Positions 42,650 through 50,673 of a stretch of 64,000 nt of DNA are shown in pieces (the stretch's first letter is position 1; the number at the start of each line of letters is the position of its first letter). The position numbers and the translations under genes were made by a program. The notes below the pieces were generated by a model. It made no database searches, was not told where the DNA came from, and saw only the letters and a program-made list of their open reading frames with translations. The stretch comes from JADGRF01 sp035274465. Lineage in GTDB: Bacteria; Myxococcota_A; Polyangia; Polyangiales; JAFGIB01. The stretch is from positions 13,109-77,108 of the forward strand of contig DATEOF010000501.1 of NCBI GenBank assembly GCA_035274465.1. The letters are read 5' to 3'.

Positions 42650-44209
42650 GTGAGCGCGCTTGCCGATCGCATCTACGTCAAGAGCCACGTCTCGCGCGAC
42701 CTGCTGCAGAGCGCGGCGCTGTTCAAGAACGAGCAGCTGGCGGTCTGGGAGTATGTCGCCAATGGTCTGCAGTACGTCGACCCGGGTGTGCGACCCGAGG
42801 TCCGCGTCGAGCTCGACAGCAAGGCCAGGCGCATCACGATCGGCGACAACGGGCGCGGCATGAGCTTCGGCGACCTGCAGAACTTCTTCGTGATGCACGG
42901 CGAGAACGCAGATCGAAAGGCCGGGCGTGCAGGGCGCGGCCGCTTCGGCACGGGTAAGTCTGCCGCCTTCGGCATCGCCGATCGGCTCGTGGTCTCGACC
43001 ACGCGCTCGGGCAAGCGCACCCGTGTGGCGCTCGATCGCAAGGACGTCGAGGGCATGTCGGACGACTCGCCGATCCCCGTGCGGGTGCTGGAGAAAGAGC
43101 GCCCGGTGACGGATGCGAACGGCACACTGATCGAGATCGAAGGCGTACGGCTGCCGCGTCTGGACGCCAAGCACGTGATCCGCTACGTCGAGCGCAACCT
43201 GGCGCGCTGGGGTCGCGACGCGCGCGTCTGGGTGAACCAGCACGAGTGCGTATATCGATCGCCGCGCGCAATCCGCACGCTGCTGATCGAACCGGACGCG
43301 GGCACGCGCGCCAAGCTCGGCGCCTGCGAGCTGATCCTGCGCGTCGCTGCTGCACCGCTGGCCGAAGACGAGCGCGGGGTCGCCATCTACTGCAAGGGGA
43401 TGTGGCTCGAGACCACGCTGGCCGGCAGTGAGGGGCGCGAGATGTCCGAGTACGTATTCGGCGAGATCGACGTCGCGCAGCTCGACTCCGATACCAGCTC
43501 GGTCGCGGCCTTCGACATGAGTCGCTCGACGCAGTTGAACCGGGCCAACGAGCTGGTGCGCACGATCATCGGCTTCATCGGTAGCCAGGTCGACAAGCTG
43601 CGCAAGGAGCTGGCGGCGCAGGAGCGAGCGCGCAAGGCGAGCGAGGAGGCACGGCGGCTCGCCCAGCATGCCAGCGACATCGCGCGCGTGATCAACGAAG
43701 ACTTCTCGGATTTCTGGGGGCGCGTCCCGAACGTGCCGGCGCCGGCTACTGGATCTCCTGCCGCTGAGGGCGGCAGGGTCAAGTCTGCCCGTGGCGAGCC
43801 GGAGCGAGCCCCCGCGGAGTCGCAGCCCGCGGCACAGGAGCCTGTCGGGCGACCTCCGCGCGCAGCAGCGGACGGCGGCCCGCGCAGCACGTCGCGGGGT
43901 GGCTTCAGCCTGCAGTTCCGTAACGAGGGGCAGGCCAACCAGCGCGCGCGCTACGTCGCCGCCGCGCGCCAGATCGTGGTCAACCTGGACCACCCACAAC
44001 TCGCTGCAGCCTTGGGCGCGGGTCGAGTCGACGACGTGTCCTTCCAGCGCCTGGCCTACGAGGTCGCGTTCCTCGAGTACGCGTTGGCCCTGGCGAGCGA
44101 GCTGGCGAGTCGCGGCGAATACCTCGACGTCACCGATCCGATCGTCGAGATCGGCGAGACCATCAACCGCGTGGCCAGGCGCGCCGCGGCACTCTACGAG
44201 CGCGCGTGA
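42650..44209 (+). CDS. GHKL (MORC/Hsp90-like) ATPase
   Basis: This 519-residue protein has a Bergerat-fold ATPase domain of the HATPase_c_3 type: N-box VWEYVANGLQYV (Glu34, Asn38), G1 box IGDNGRGMS (Asp66-x-Gly-x-Gly) and G2 box GRGRFGTGKSAAFGIAD (about 96-111). A second S5-like alpha/beta domain follows (about 150-310), then a helical Glu/Arg-rich stretch (about 318-345), a disordered Pro/Ala/Arg linker, and a helical C-terminal domain with IVVNLDHPQLAAAL and YEVAFLEYALALASELA. Relatives such as MutL, Hsp90 and MORC open and close as ATP-driven dimers. Its substrate is unknown. GTG 42650 starts the frame; no strong ribosome-binding site is visible. The stop overlaps the next start as GTGA. 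Confidence 0.82.
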   Translation: MSALADRIYVKSHVSRDLLQSAALFKNEQLAVWEYVANGLQYVDPGVRPEVRVELDSKARRITIGDNGRGMSFGDLQNFFVMHGENADRKAGRAGRGRFGTGKSAAFGIADRLVVSTTRSGKRTRVALDRKDVEGMSDDSPIPVRVLEKERPVTDANGTLIEIEGVRLPRLDAKHVIRYVERNLARWGRDARVWVNQHECVYRSPRAIRTLLIEPDAGTRAKLGACELILRVAAAPLAEDERGVAIYCKGMWLETTLAGSEGREMSEYVFGEIDVAQLDSDTSSVAAFDMSRSTQLNRANELVRTIIGFIGSQVDKLRKELAAQERARKASEEARRLAQHASDIARVINEDFSDFWGRVPNVPAPATGSPAAEGGRVKSARGEPERAPAESQPAAQEPVGRPPRAAADGGPRSTSRGGFSLQFRNEGQANQRARYVAAARQIVVNLDHPQLAAALGAGRVDDVSFQRLAYEVAFLEYALALASELASRGEYLDVTDPIVEIGETINRVARRAAALYERA

Positions 44210-46200
44210 AGACGGGGAGAGCAGATCACGGCAGCGCGCAGCTGCAGACGGCCATGTTGTCGGCGCGCGCGCGCGGCGTGCTGGAACGTTTGCAGATCAC
44301 GCGTCCGTCCGAGCTCAAGAAGCTGACCCGGGCGAAGCTGCTGAGCATTCGCAACTGTGGCCGCAAGACCGCAGGCGAGCTCGAGCTCTGGGCCACGTCC
44401 CAGGGTGCGCCGCTCGGCGGCGATGCGCTGCGCGCTGCGTCCAAACCGCCGCCGCCGGTCGCGTCCAAGCCGCCCCCCGGGATTCCGACGGCGTTGCTGC
44501 TCGACCTGCGCCAGGTCGCGCTCTCGGCGCGTGCGCATGGCTGCCTGCGCGAGCTGGGCGTGCAGCGCCTGGGAGATCTGATCGGCTACTCGGAAGCGGC
44601 GCTGCGCGCGCACAAGAACTGCGGTAACAAGACCGTCGCGGAGCTCGCGGCGCTGGCGGGGCGCCTGGACCAGGCGCTCGGTCGCAAGCATCCAGCCTGG
44701 GATCGCGTGGCCGCCGAGGCTTTGGCTCGCGTCAGGGCCGACGAGCTTGCGGCATTGCACAAGTCGCTGGTGCCCGACCTGCACGCCATCGAGCAGACCA
44801 CGAGCATCGAAGCCGAAGTCAGCGCGGCGATCGCTACGCTGGCCAAGCCGAGCGATCGCGAGAAGGTGGAGCGCTGGATCGGCTGGGACGTCGCGACCTC
44901 GCCCACGCTGAAGCAGGTCGGCCATGCCACCGGCGTGACGCGTGAACGGGTGCGCCAGATCGTCGCGCTGTTCACCGCCAGCCAGCGCTCGGCGGACCTG
45001 CCGCTCTCGAAGCTGACGGCTGCGCTCGCGGCGCTCGAGCGTGCGGGGTTCATGTCTGCCGTCGAGGCGCAGGCCGCGCTGCAACGGGGCGACTTCACCC
45101 AGCGCACGCTCTCGATCGCGGGGTTGTTGCGCGCGGCGGAGCTCTTCGGCATCACGACCGCGCTGCGCTGGGATCTGTTGGGCGCCGGAGTGTTCGTGGG
45201 GCGGCCCGAGGAGCTGCGCGCCGGTACGCTCGTGCCGCGCTCCGCACGCCGCCTCGCCGAACAGTGGGGTTGTGTCACGCTCGAACAACTGACCAGCGAG
45301 CTGAACCGTGAAGCGCAGACCGAGCTGTCTCAAGCCTCGCTTCGCCCGCTGCTGGCCAAGGTACCCAGCCTCCGCTGGCTCGACGAAGCCGGCGGTTGGT
45401 TCTGGCTCGGCGACCTGCGGCACAACCCGCTGCTCTACAAGCTCGACAAGATCCTGTCGGTCGCGCCGCGCATCGACATCGACGAGTTGTGTCATGGCAT
45501 CGGCCGTCAATACGGACCCCAGGTCTGCGCACCGCCGGTGAACGTCTTGCGCGCGCTGTGCGAACAACTGCCTGACTGTCGGATCGAAGATGGCCGGGTC
45601 GTGGTGGACTTGCGCCCGCGTCAGGCGGCCGAGCTGCTATCCGAGTGCGAGCGCGTGATGCTCGACATCTTCCAGCGCCACGGCCCCGTGCTGACCCACG
45701 CCGAGGTACGCAGCCACTGCCTCGCCGCAGGGCTCAAGTACACGACCACCAGCGTCTACCTGGGCAGCAGTCCGATCCTGCGTCGCCTCGACCGCTGCGT
45801 GTACGCGCCGATCGGCGTGCCGGTGCAGCCGGGCGAGATCGCGGCGGCGCGGCGGGGCCTGCCGCGCACGCAGAAGGCTCCCAGCGTGGTCGACTTCGGC
45901 TGGCTCGAGGATGGCTCGGGTATCTGGATCGACTACCGGGTATCCGCCAGCATGTTGCAATCGGGGACGCTGCGCGTGCCCAGCGCGCTGCGCCAGCAGC
46001 TGTATCCCGCGAGCTATCAGCTGCCGGATGCGGGCACGGCCGAGTACGACGGCGCGGGCAGCCTGCGCGGCCTGTCCGGGTACTTGCTGCGCTGTCAGGT
46101 GCGGCCCGGAGCGCTGCTGCGCCTGACCTTGCTGCAGACCAGCCACAGCCTGTTCGTCGAGCTGGAACGGCCGTCTCTGCAGCCGACGGCCGCGGAGTAG
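44206..46200 (+). CDS. RNA polymerase alpha-CTD/sigma region 4-like DNA-binding protein
   Basis: This 664-residue protein combines transcription-machinery folds. Two helix-hairpin-helix domains resemble the RNA polymerase alpha C-terminal domain: LSARARGVLERLQITRPSEL with SIRNCGRKTAGEL (about 18-59), and LSARAHGCLRELGVQRLGDL with AHKNCGNKTVAELA (about 106-148). Between and after them are a Pro-rich linker and a sigma-70 region 4-like helix-turn-helix, TLKQVGHATGVTRERVRQIV (about 234-253). The rest has winged-helix or HARE-like segments (around 345-415 and 475-550, e.g. HGPVLTHAEVRSHCLAAGLK). It has no sigma region 2, so it is not a normal sigma factor. GTG 44206 overlaps the GHKL stop by 4 nt, indicating they act together. 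Function unknown. Confidence 0.75.
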   Translation: MKTGRADHGSAQLQTAMLSARARGVLERLQITRPSELKKLTRAKLLSIRNCGRKTAGELELWATSQGAPLGGDALRAASKPPPPVASKPPPGIPTALLLDLRQVALSARAHGCLRELGVQRLGDLIGYSEAALRAHKNCGNKTVAELAALAGRLDQALGRKHPAWDRVAAEALARVRADELAALHKSLVPDLHAIEQTTSIEAEVSAAIATLAKPSDREKVERWIGWDVATSPTLKQVGHATGVTRERVRQIVALFTASQRSADLPLSKLTAALAALERAGFMSAVEAQAALQRGDFTQRTLSIAGLLRAAELFGITTALRWDLLGAGVFVGRPEELRAGTLVPRSARRLAEQWGCVTLEQLTSELNREAQTELSQASLRPLLAKVPSLRWLDEAGGWFWLGDLRHNPLLYKLDKILSVAPRIDIDELCHGIGRQYGPQVCAPPVNVLRALCEQLPDCRIEDGRVVVDLRPRQAAELLSECERVMLDIFQRHGPVLTHAEVRSHCLAAGLKYTTTSVYLGSSPILRRLDRCVYAPIGVPVQPGEIAAARRGLPRTQKAPSVVDFGWLEDGSGIWIDYRVSASMLQSGTLRVPSALRQQLYPASYQLPDAGTAEYDGAGSLRGLSGYLLRCQVRPGALLRLTLLQTSHSLFVELERPSLQPTAAE

Positions 46201-46214
46201 CGCCTCGGCCGTGC

Positions 46215-46220
46215 TATGCA
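46215..46220 (+). promoter_or_regulatory. Putative -10 hexamer TATGCA before the coiled-coil gene
   Basis: TATGCA lies 9 nt before ATG 46230 in the context GTGCTATGCACAGCCGGCG, very like the CGCTATGCTCCCGGC before msrP. No Shine-Dalgarno sequence is visible. This suggests that the coiled-coil gene also has its own nearly leaderless transcript. Confidence 0.35.
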
Positions 46221-46229
46221 CAGCCGGCG

Positions 46230-47108
46230 ATGGACGCGCTGGAGGCCGAGCTCGACCGCTTGTTTCAGCTGCCGCCGAGTGAGCTGGTGGGGGAGCGCAA
46301 TGCGCTGGCAGATCGGCTGAAGAAGGCCGGCGACAAGGCTGCGGCCGAGCAGATCAAGGTGCTCAAACGACCGGCGCCGGCGGCCTGGGGGCTGAACCAG
46401 GTGCAGTTCCAGAAGCCGCTGTTGATCGAGCGCGCGCGCCGCGCCGCGATCACGCTGCGCGAGGCGCACGCTCGCGACCAGGCGGATCCGCAGCAGCTGT
46501 CCGCGGTGCTCAGCGCGCAGCGCGACGCGACGCACGCGGTGGTCGAGGCGGCGCTGCGCTTCTGCACCCAGGCCGGGCTCGCGGACGGGGCGCCGGCGCA
46601 GCGCAAGATCTTCGCCACGTTTCAGTCCTGGTTGAGCGGCGCCGGAGAGGAGCGACCCGGGCGCATGCAGCGCGAGCTCGAGCCGAGCGGCTTCGATGCG
46701 TTGCCGCTGGTCGGCAGCCCACAGCTGCAGGTGCCGCTCGCGCTGCCGATGGCTGCGGTCCAGCAGCCGCTGCCGGCCGCCAAGCCCAAGCCTGATCCGC
46801 AGATGCTCGCGCGGGCGCGGAATCGACTGGCCGATGCCGAGCGTGGGGCGCAAGCGGCGCGCGAGCGCGTGCGCGGCCGGCGTGGCGAGCAGCGCGAGGC
46901 CGAGGTCAACCTGCTGCGCGCGCAGGCCCAGCTGCGCGAGCTCGAGCAGAAGCAGAAGGAGCTGCGCGGCTACATCGGCGAGGCCGAAGCCGAGCTCGCG
47001 CAGCGCACGCAGGCGCTCGACGAGGCGCAGCGTATGGAGGTCTCGGCCGAGCAGGGGCTCGAGGCGGCACGCGCTCAGTTGAAGGAGGCGCAGGGCGGAG
47101 ACGGTTGA
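46230..47108 (+). CDS. Conserved hypothetical coiled-coil protein
   Basis: This 292-residue protein belongs to a family that I recall from actinobacteria and myxobacteria, whose N-terminus has the pattern ERNALADRLKKAGDKAAAEQIKVLKRPAPAAWGLNQ (about 22-57, cited in part). The function is unknown. The middle is Pro/Ala-rich. The last 95 residues (RARNRLADAERGAQAARERV to ARAQLKEAQ) form a strongly heptad-like coiled coil rich in Glu, Arg, Ala and Gln, so it probably oligomerises. It has no signal peptide. It lies 29 nt behind the alpha-CTD-like gene on the same strand; it may be part of that operon or have its own start site. Confidence 0.68.
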   Translation: MDALEAELDRLFQLPPSELVGERNALADRLKKAGDKAAAEQIKVLKRPAPAAWGLNQVQFQKPLLIERARRAAITLREAHARDQADPQQLSAVLSAQRDATHAVVEAALRFCTQAGLADGAPAQRKIFATFQSWLSGAGEERPGRMQRELEPSGFDALPLVGSPQLQVPLALPMAAVQQPLPAAKPKPDPQMLARARNRLADAERGAQAARERVRGRRGEQREAEVNLLRAQAQLRELEQKQKELRGYIGEAEAELAQRTQALDEAQRMEVSAEQGLEAARAQLKEAQGGDG

Positions 47109-47142
47109 GTCGCGAATGCGGCGTGTGCCAAGCTGCCGGGCC

Positions 47143-48312
47143 GTGAGCAGCGAATCCGTCGGTCACACGCAGCGCGCACTTCGCCGCAAGATGGTGGCGC
47201 GGGATCCGGGCGAGCCGCACCGCGTGTCCACGCCGCTCGAGCTGTTGTTCGATCTGTGCTTCGTGGTGGCGATCGCCCAGGCTGCGGCGCACCTGCACCA
47301 CGCGGTCGGCGAGGGCCACACCCTGCACGGCGTGCTCGGCTTCGCCAGCGCGTTCTTCGCGATCTGGTGGGCGTGGATGAACCTCACCTGGTTCGCGTCG
47401 GCCTTCGACACCGACGACGTGCCGTATCGGCTGCTGGTACTGGCGCAGATCGCGGGCGTGCTGGTGCTCGCGGCCGGGGTGCCGCGCGCCTTCGAGGAAG
47501 GCGACTTCGGCGTGATCACCGTCGGCTACACGATCATGCGCGTGCCGCTGATCGCGCTCTGGCTGCGCGCGGCGCACGCCGATCCCACGTGTGCGCCCAC
47601 GGCGCGGCGCTTCGCCCTGGGCCTCGGGTTGTGTCAGCTCGGCTGGTGGTCGCTGCTGATCTGGCCGGCGACGGCGCGCGCCTACGGGTTCCTGGTGTTC
47701 GCGCTGTGTGAGCTGTCGGTGCCGATCTGGGCCGAGCGCGCCGGCAGGACCAAGTGGCATCCGCACCACATCGCCGAACGCTATGGCTTGCTCACGCTGA
47801 TCGTGCTCGGTGAGTCGGTGCTGTCCGCGACGCAGGCAGTGCAAGGCGCGCTCGACGTCAACGCAAACACGTACCAGCTATTGGCGCTCAGCGCGGGCGG
47901 CCTCTTGATCGTGTTCTCGGTCTGGTGGATCTACTTCGCGCACCCCGCACAACACGTGCTGAGCTCGCTGCGGGCTGGCTTCACCTGGGGCTACGGACAC
48001 TTCCCAATCTTCGCTTCGATCGCGGCGATCGGTGCCGGGCTGTCGGTCGTCGCCGACCACGCCGCAGGCCACGCGCACCTCTCGCGCCAGGCTGCCGGCG
48101 CAGCAGTGGCCGTGCCGGTCGCCGTCTACCTGGCCTGCGTGTGGCTGGCGCACGTCCGCCCGCATGCGCACGGCGGCGGGGTTGCGATCGCGTTTCTGCT
48201 GACGATCGGCGGCGTGCTGGCCGCGCCGGCGTTGCCCGGCGGCGGTGTGCTGGCGATCGGCCTGCTACTCGCAGGACTGGTGACGTTTTTGGTCGCCACG
48301 CGACGCGCATAG
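47143..48312 (+). CDS. LtrA-like (low temperature requirement A) membrane protein
   Basis: This protein of about 389 residues has roughly 10-12 transmembrane helices and the LtrA family words RKMVARDPGEPHRVSTPLELLFDLCFVVAIAQA near the N-terminus, WMNLTWFASAFDTDDVPYRLL, and HHIAERYGLLTLIVLGESVL in the second half. The founding member was named for growth of Listeria at low temperature; the biochemical role is unknown. GTG 47143 is chosen since the family sequence begins shortly after and GCCAAGCTGCCGGGCC before it resembles other start contexts here. ATG 47116, 27 nt earlier and only 7 nt behind the previous stop, is equally open. Confidence 0.85.
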   Translation: MSSESVGHTQRALRRKMVARDPGEPHRVSTPLELLFDLCFVVAIAQAAAHLHHAVGEGHTLHGVLGFASAFFAIWWAWMNLTWFASAFDTDDVPYRLLVLAQIAGVLVLAAGVPRAFEEGDFGVITVGYTIMRVPLIALWLRAAHADPTCAPTARRFALGLGLCQLGWWSLLIWPATARAYGFLVFALCELSVPIWAERAGRTKWHPHHIAERYGLLTLIVLGESVLSATQAVQGALDVNANTYQLLALSAGGLLIVFSVWWIYFAHPAQHVLSSLRAGFTWGYGHFPIFASIAAIGAGLSVVADHAAGHAHLSRQAAGAAVAVPVAVYLACVWLAHVRPHAHGGGVAIAFLLTIGGVLAAPALPGGGVLAIGLLLAGLVTFLVATRRA

Positions 48313-48349
48313 CTGGCGCGGTCGGTGCGAGTGCGCGAAGCTCGGGGCG

Positions 48350-48844
48350 ATGGTCGAGGTTCGAGTAGGCACCCCCGCGGACTTGCCGCGTTTGGTCGAG
48401 ATCTACAACCACTACGTGGTGAACACCCCGATCACGTTCGACATCGAGCCTTTTGCCGCGGAGCAGCGCCGCGCCTGGTTCGATCAGCACGCGCCGACGG
48501 GGCGGCACCGCTTGTTCGTGGCAGAGGAGGCGGGCGTGGTGCTGGCGTACACGTCGAGCCATCAGTTCCGAGTCAAGCCAGCCTACGACAGCACGGTCGA
48601 GACGACGGTGTACTGCGCGCCGGAGAGCGTGCGGCGCGGCCTGGGGACCCTGCTGTACAACGTGCTGTTCGACGCGCTGCGTGGCGAAGACATCGCCTCG
48701 TACATCGCCGGCGTCACGCTGCCGAACGAGGGCTCGATAGCGTTGCACGCGCGCTTCGGCTTCAAGCACGTCGGCACGATGCACCGCGTCGGCCGCAAGT
48801 TCGGCGAGTACTGGGATGTCGCCTGGTACGAACGCATGGTGTAG
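48350..48844 (+). CDS. GNAT acetyltransferase, phosphinothricin/methionine-sulfone acetyltransferase-like
   Basis: This 164-residue enzyme matches the Pat/Bar-type GNAT group: RVGTPADLPRLVEIYNHYV, then TPITFDIEP, and HQFRVKPAYDSTVETTVYCAPESVRRGLGTLLYNVLFDAL with the acetyl-CoA loop RRGLGT, and NEGSIALHARFGFKHVGTMHRVGRKFGEYWDVAWYER. Members N-acetylate amino-acid-like compounds such as phosphinothricin or methionine sulfone/sulfoximine. Whether it protects against a natural toxin or has a housekeeping role is not shown. ATG 48350 follows the LtrA gene by 37 nt. Confidence 0.85.
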   Translation: MVEVRVGTPADLPRLVEIYNHYVVNTPITFDIEPFAAEQRRAWFDQHAPTGRHRLFVAEEAGVVLAYTSSHQFRVKPAYDSTVETTVYCAPESVRRGLGTLLYNVLFDALRGEDIASYIAGVTLPNEGSIALHARFGFKHVGTMHRVGRKFGEYWDVAWYERMV

Positions 48845-48963
48845 TGCTGCGCCGCGTAAGCGAGCGGTCGCCGGTGTCGAGAAAGGACCGACAGTGTCGC
48901 GTTTACAGACGTCGCCTCGCGTCGGTACCATCGCTTCGGCTCTAAAATGCGGAGGAACTGCGA

Positions 48964-49311
48964 ATGAGGGTGGCGACATCGATGTTGCTTTGCCTGCTCG
49001 CGTTGGGATGCGGTGACGACTCGGACGGAGACCGACCAGTTACCGAGCACGACGGCGTTCCCTACGGCGCGACGTGTAGTGACGACGAGGACTGCGGCGG
49101 GGAGGCCGACTCGTGTTGCACCGGCGGCAAATGTTCGCCGCAAGGCTGGTGTAGCCCTCGCTGCTCATCAGACCGGGATTGTCCGAGCGGCTTCTACTGC
49201 ATCGACCACAGCGGATCCCGCTGCTTCAATGCATGCGATGACGATCGGGACTGCCCGGTGGGGTTCGTGTGTGAAGAGAAGAGCGGTCACAAGACCTGCC
49301 GGTACAAGTGA
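48964..49311 (+). CDS. Small Cys-rich lipoprotein
   Basis: This 115-residue protein has a lipoprotein signal ending LLALGC (Cys16) and an acidic GDDSDGDRP linker. It then has about twelve cysteines in a repeated pattern: CSDDEDCGG, CCTGGKCS, CSSDRDCPSGFYC, and CDDDRDCPVGFVC. Repeats of D-x-D-C-P-x-G-F-x-C are frequent in myxobacterial surface lipoproteins and are probably disulfide-locked. GGAGG lies about 8 nt before the ATG. The stop directly abuts the stop of the convergent DUF1552 gene. No function is known. Confidence 0.7.
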   Translation: MRVATSMLLCLLALGCGDDSDGDRPVTEHDGVPYGATCSDDEDCGGEADSCCTGGKCSPQGWCSPRCSSDRDCPSGFYCIDHSGSRCFNACDDDRDCPVGFVCEEKSGHKTCRYK

Positions 49312-50673
49312 CTAAGCGCGACGCAGCGTAGCTACCGGCGTCTTGCTCAGGCCACCGTCTTTGCCGAACTCGTTCAGCGGCAAATCCATCGCTTGCAGCA
49401 GCGTCAGCAGGATGTCGCTGGTGTTGGCCTTGTTGCCCTTGATGTGGATGCCCGGGTGGACGAGTGCGCCGCCGCCACCGCCCGCAACCAGCACGGGGTA
49501 GTTGTTGATCGAGTGCGGCTGGCCTTCGGTGCAGTCGCTGCTGGCCAGGATCACGCAGCGGTCGAGAAGGTTGCCGTCGCCTTCGGGGACGCCCTTGAGC
49601 GCTTCGAGCAGCGCCGCGAAACGTTGCACGATGAAGGTCGTGATCGACTGCACTTGCGGCTGATCGCCGGCTTCGTCGTGGCTGAGCGTGTGGTGGTTGC
49701 CGCTGATCTTGAGCTCGGGGTAGCTGGTGCCGCCGACCGAGCCGCTGAACATGTAGGAGAACACGCGCGTTTGATCGCAGGCGAGTGCCAGCGAGACGAG
49801 CCCGGCCATGCTGGCGTTGGTGGCCGTGAGGTTGGCGTCACCTGCCGTGTCGACGGCCGGGTTGGGCGCTCGACACGAGCTGGGTGGCGGCGGCGCTTTC
49901 TCGGTGGCGCTGATCTGGTTCTCGAGCGCGCGGATGCTCTCGAAGTGTTGGTCGAGGCGCTGCTGGTCGTTCTTGCCCAGCCGTGCGCGCAAGGCGGTGG
50001 CGTCCTCGCGCACGGCCGATAGCACCGAGCGGCGCAACGCCAGCTTCGGATCGATCGTGGGCGCAGCTGCATCAGGGGCGCTGAAGCCGCTGCCGAACAC
50101 GCGCGTGTACAGGGCCTTCGGCGAGTACTCGGGCGGGTTGGGGTTGTCCGGTCCGTTGTGGCTCAGGTAGCGCAGCGTGGTGCCTTCGCCGGTGGTCACG
50201 TTCTTCGAGATGCCGACCTCCAGCGACTTGAAGCGCGTGGTCTTGCCGACGCTGGCCGCGACGACCTGATCGATCGATGGCGCGCTGAACGTCGAGGCGT
50301 ACGGCGCACCCTTGGGATCCTGCGAGACCATCGGCGCGCCGGACAGAATGCCCACGCAGCCGGCGTGGTGGCCGCGCTGGTTGCCGGTCTTGATGTCGTA
50401 GCCCGAGAGCACGGAGACGTAGTCCTTGACGTTCGCCAGCGGCTTGAGCGTCTCGCTCAGCGTGTAGTTGCCAGTCGTGGACGGCGTGTAGCGCGCGAGG
50501 CGCACGCCGTTGCCCCAGAAGAACACGCCGAAGCGTTTGGGCAGGGGCATCCCCTGGGCCAAGGCGCGGCCGCTGCTGTCGAGCATGCAGTCCAGCACGG
50601 GCAACGCGATGCTGACCGCGCCCCCGTAGGCCAGTCCGCGCAGCAGCGTACGGCGGCGGATGATGTGCTTCAT
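49312..50673 (-). CDS. DUF1552 secreted protein (Tat-exported)
   Basis: This 453-residue protein starts with a twin-arginine signal (RRRTLLRGLAYGGAVSIALPVLDCML, from residue 6). The DUF1552 core has KRFGVFFWGNGVRLARYTP, HHAGCVGILSGAP, SIDQVVAAS, and a late metal-site-like HTLSHD with VILASSDCTEGQPHSINNYPVLVAG. The family is common in Planctomycetes and Myxococcota, nearly always beside a DUF1592 protein. Its sulfatase/alkaline-phosphatase-like fold has been suggested but no reaction is established. The ATG overlaps the DUF1592 stop as ATGA, so both are made together. Tat export suggests folding or cofactor insertion in the cytoplasm. Confidence 0.88.
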   Translation of the reverse strand: MKHIIRRRTLLRGLAYGGAVSIALPVLDCMLDSSGRALAQGMPLPKRFGVFFWGNGVRLARYTPSTTGNYTLSETLKPLANVKDYVSVLSGYDIKTGNQRGHHAGCVGILSGAPMVSQDPKGAPYASTFSAPSIDQVVAASVGKTTRFKSLEVGISKNVTTGEGTTLRYLSHNGPDNPNPPEYSPKALYTRVFGSGFSAPDAAAPTIDPKLALRRSVLSAVREDATALRARLGKNDQQRLDQHFESIRALENQISATEKAPPPPSSCRAPNPAVDTAGDANLTATNASMAGLVSLALACDQTRVFSYMFSGSVGGTSYPELKISGNHHTLSHDEAGDQPQVQSITTFIVQRFAALLEALKGVPEGDGNLLDRCVILASSDCTEGQPHSINNYPVLVAGGGGGALVHPGIHIKGNKANTSDILLTLLQAMDLPLNEFGKDGGLSKTPVATLRRA

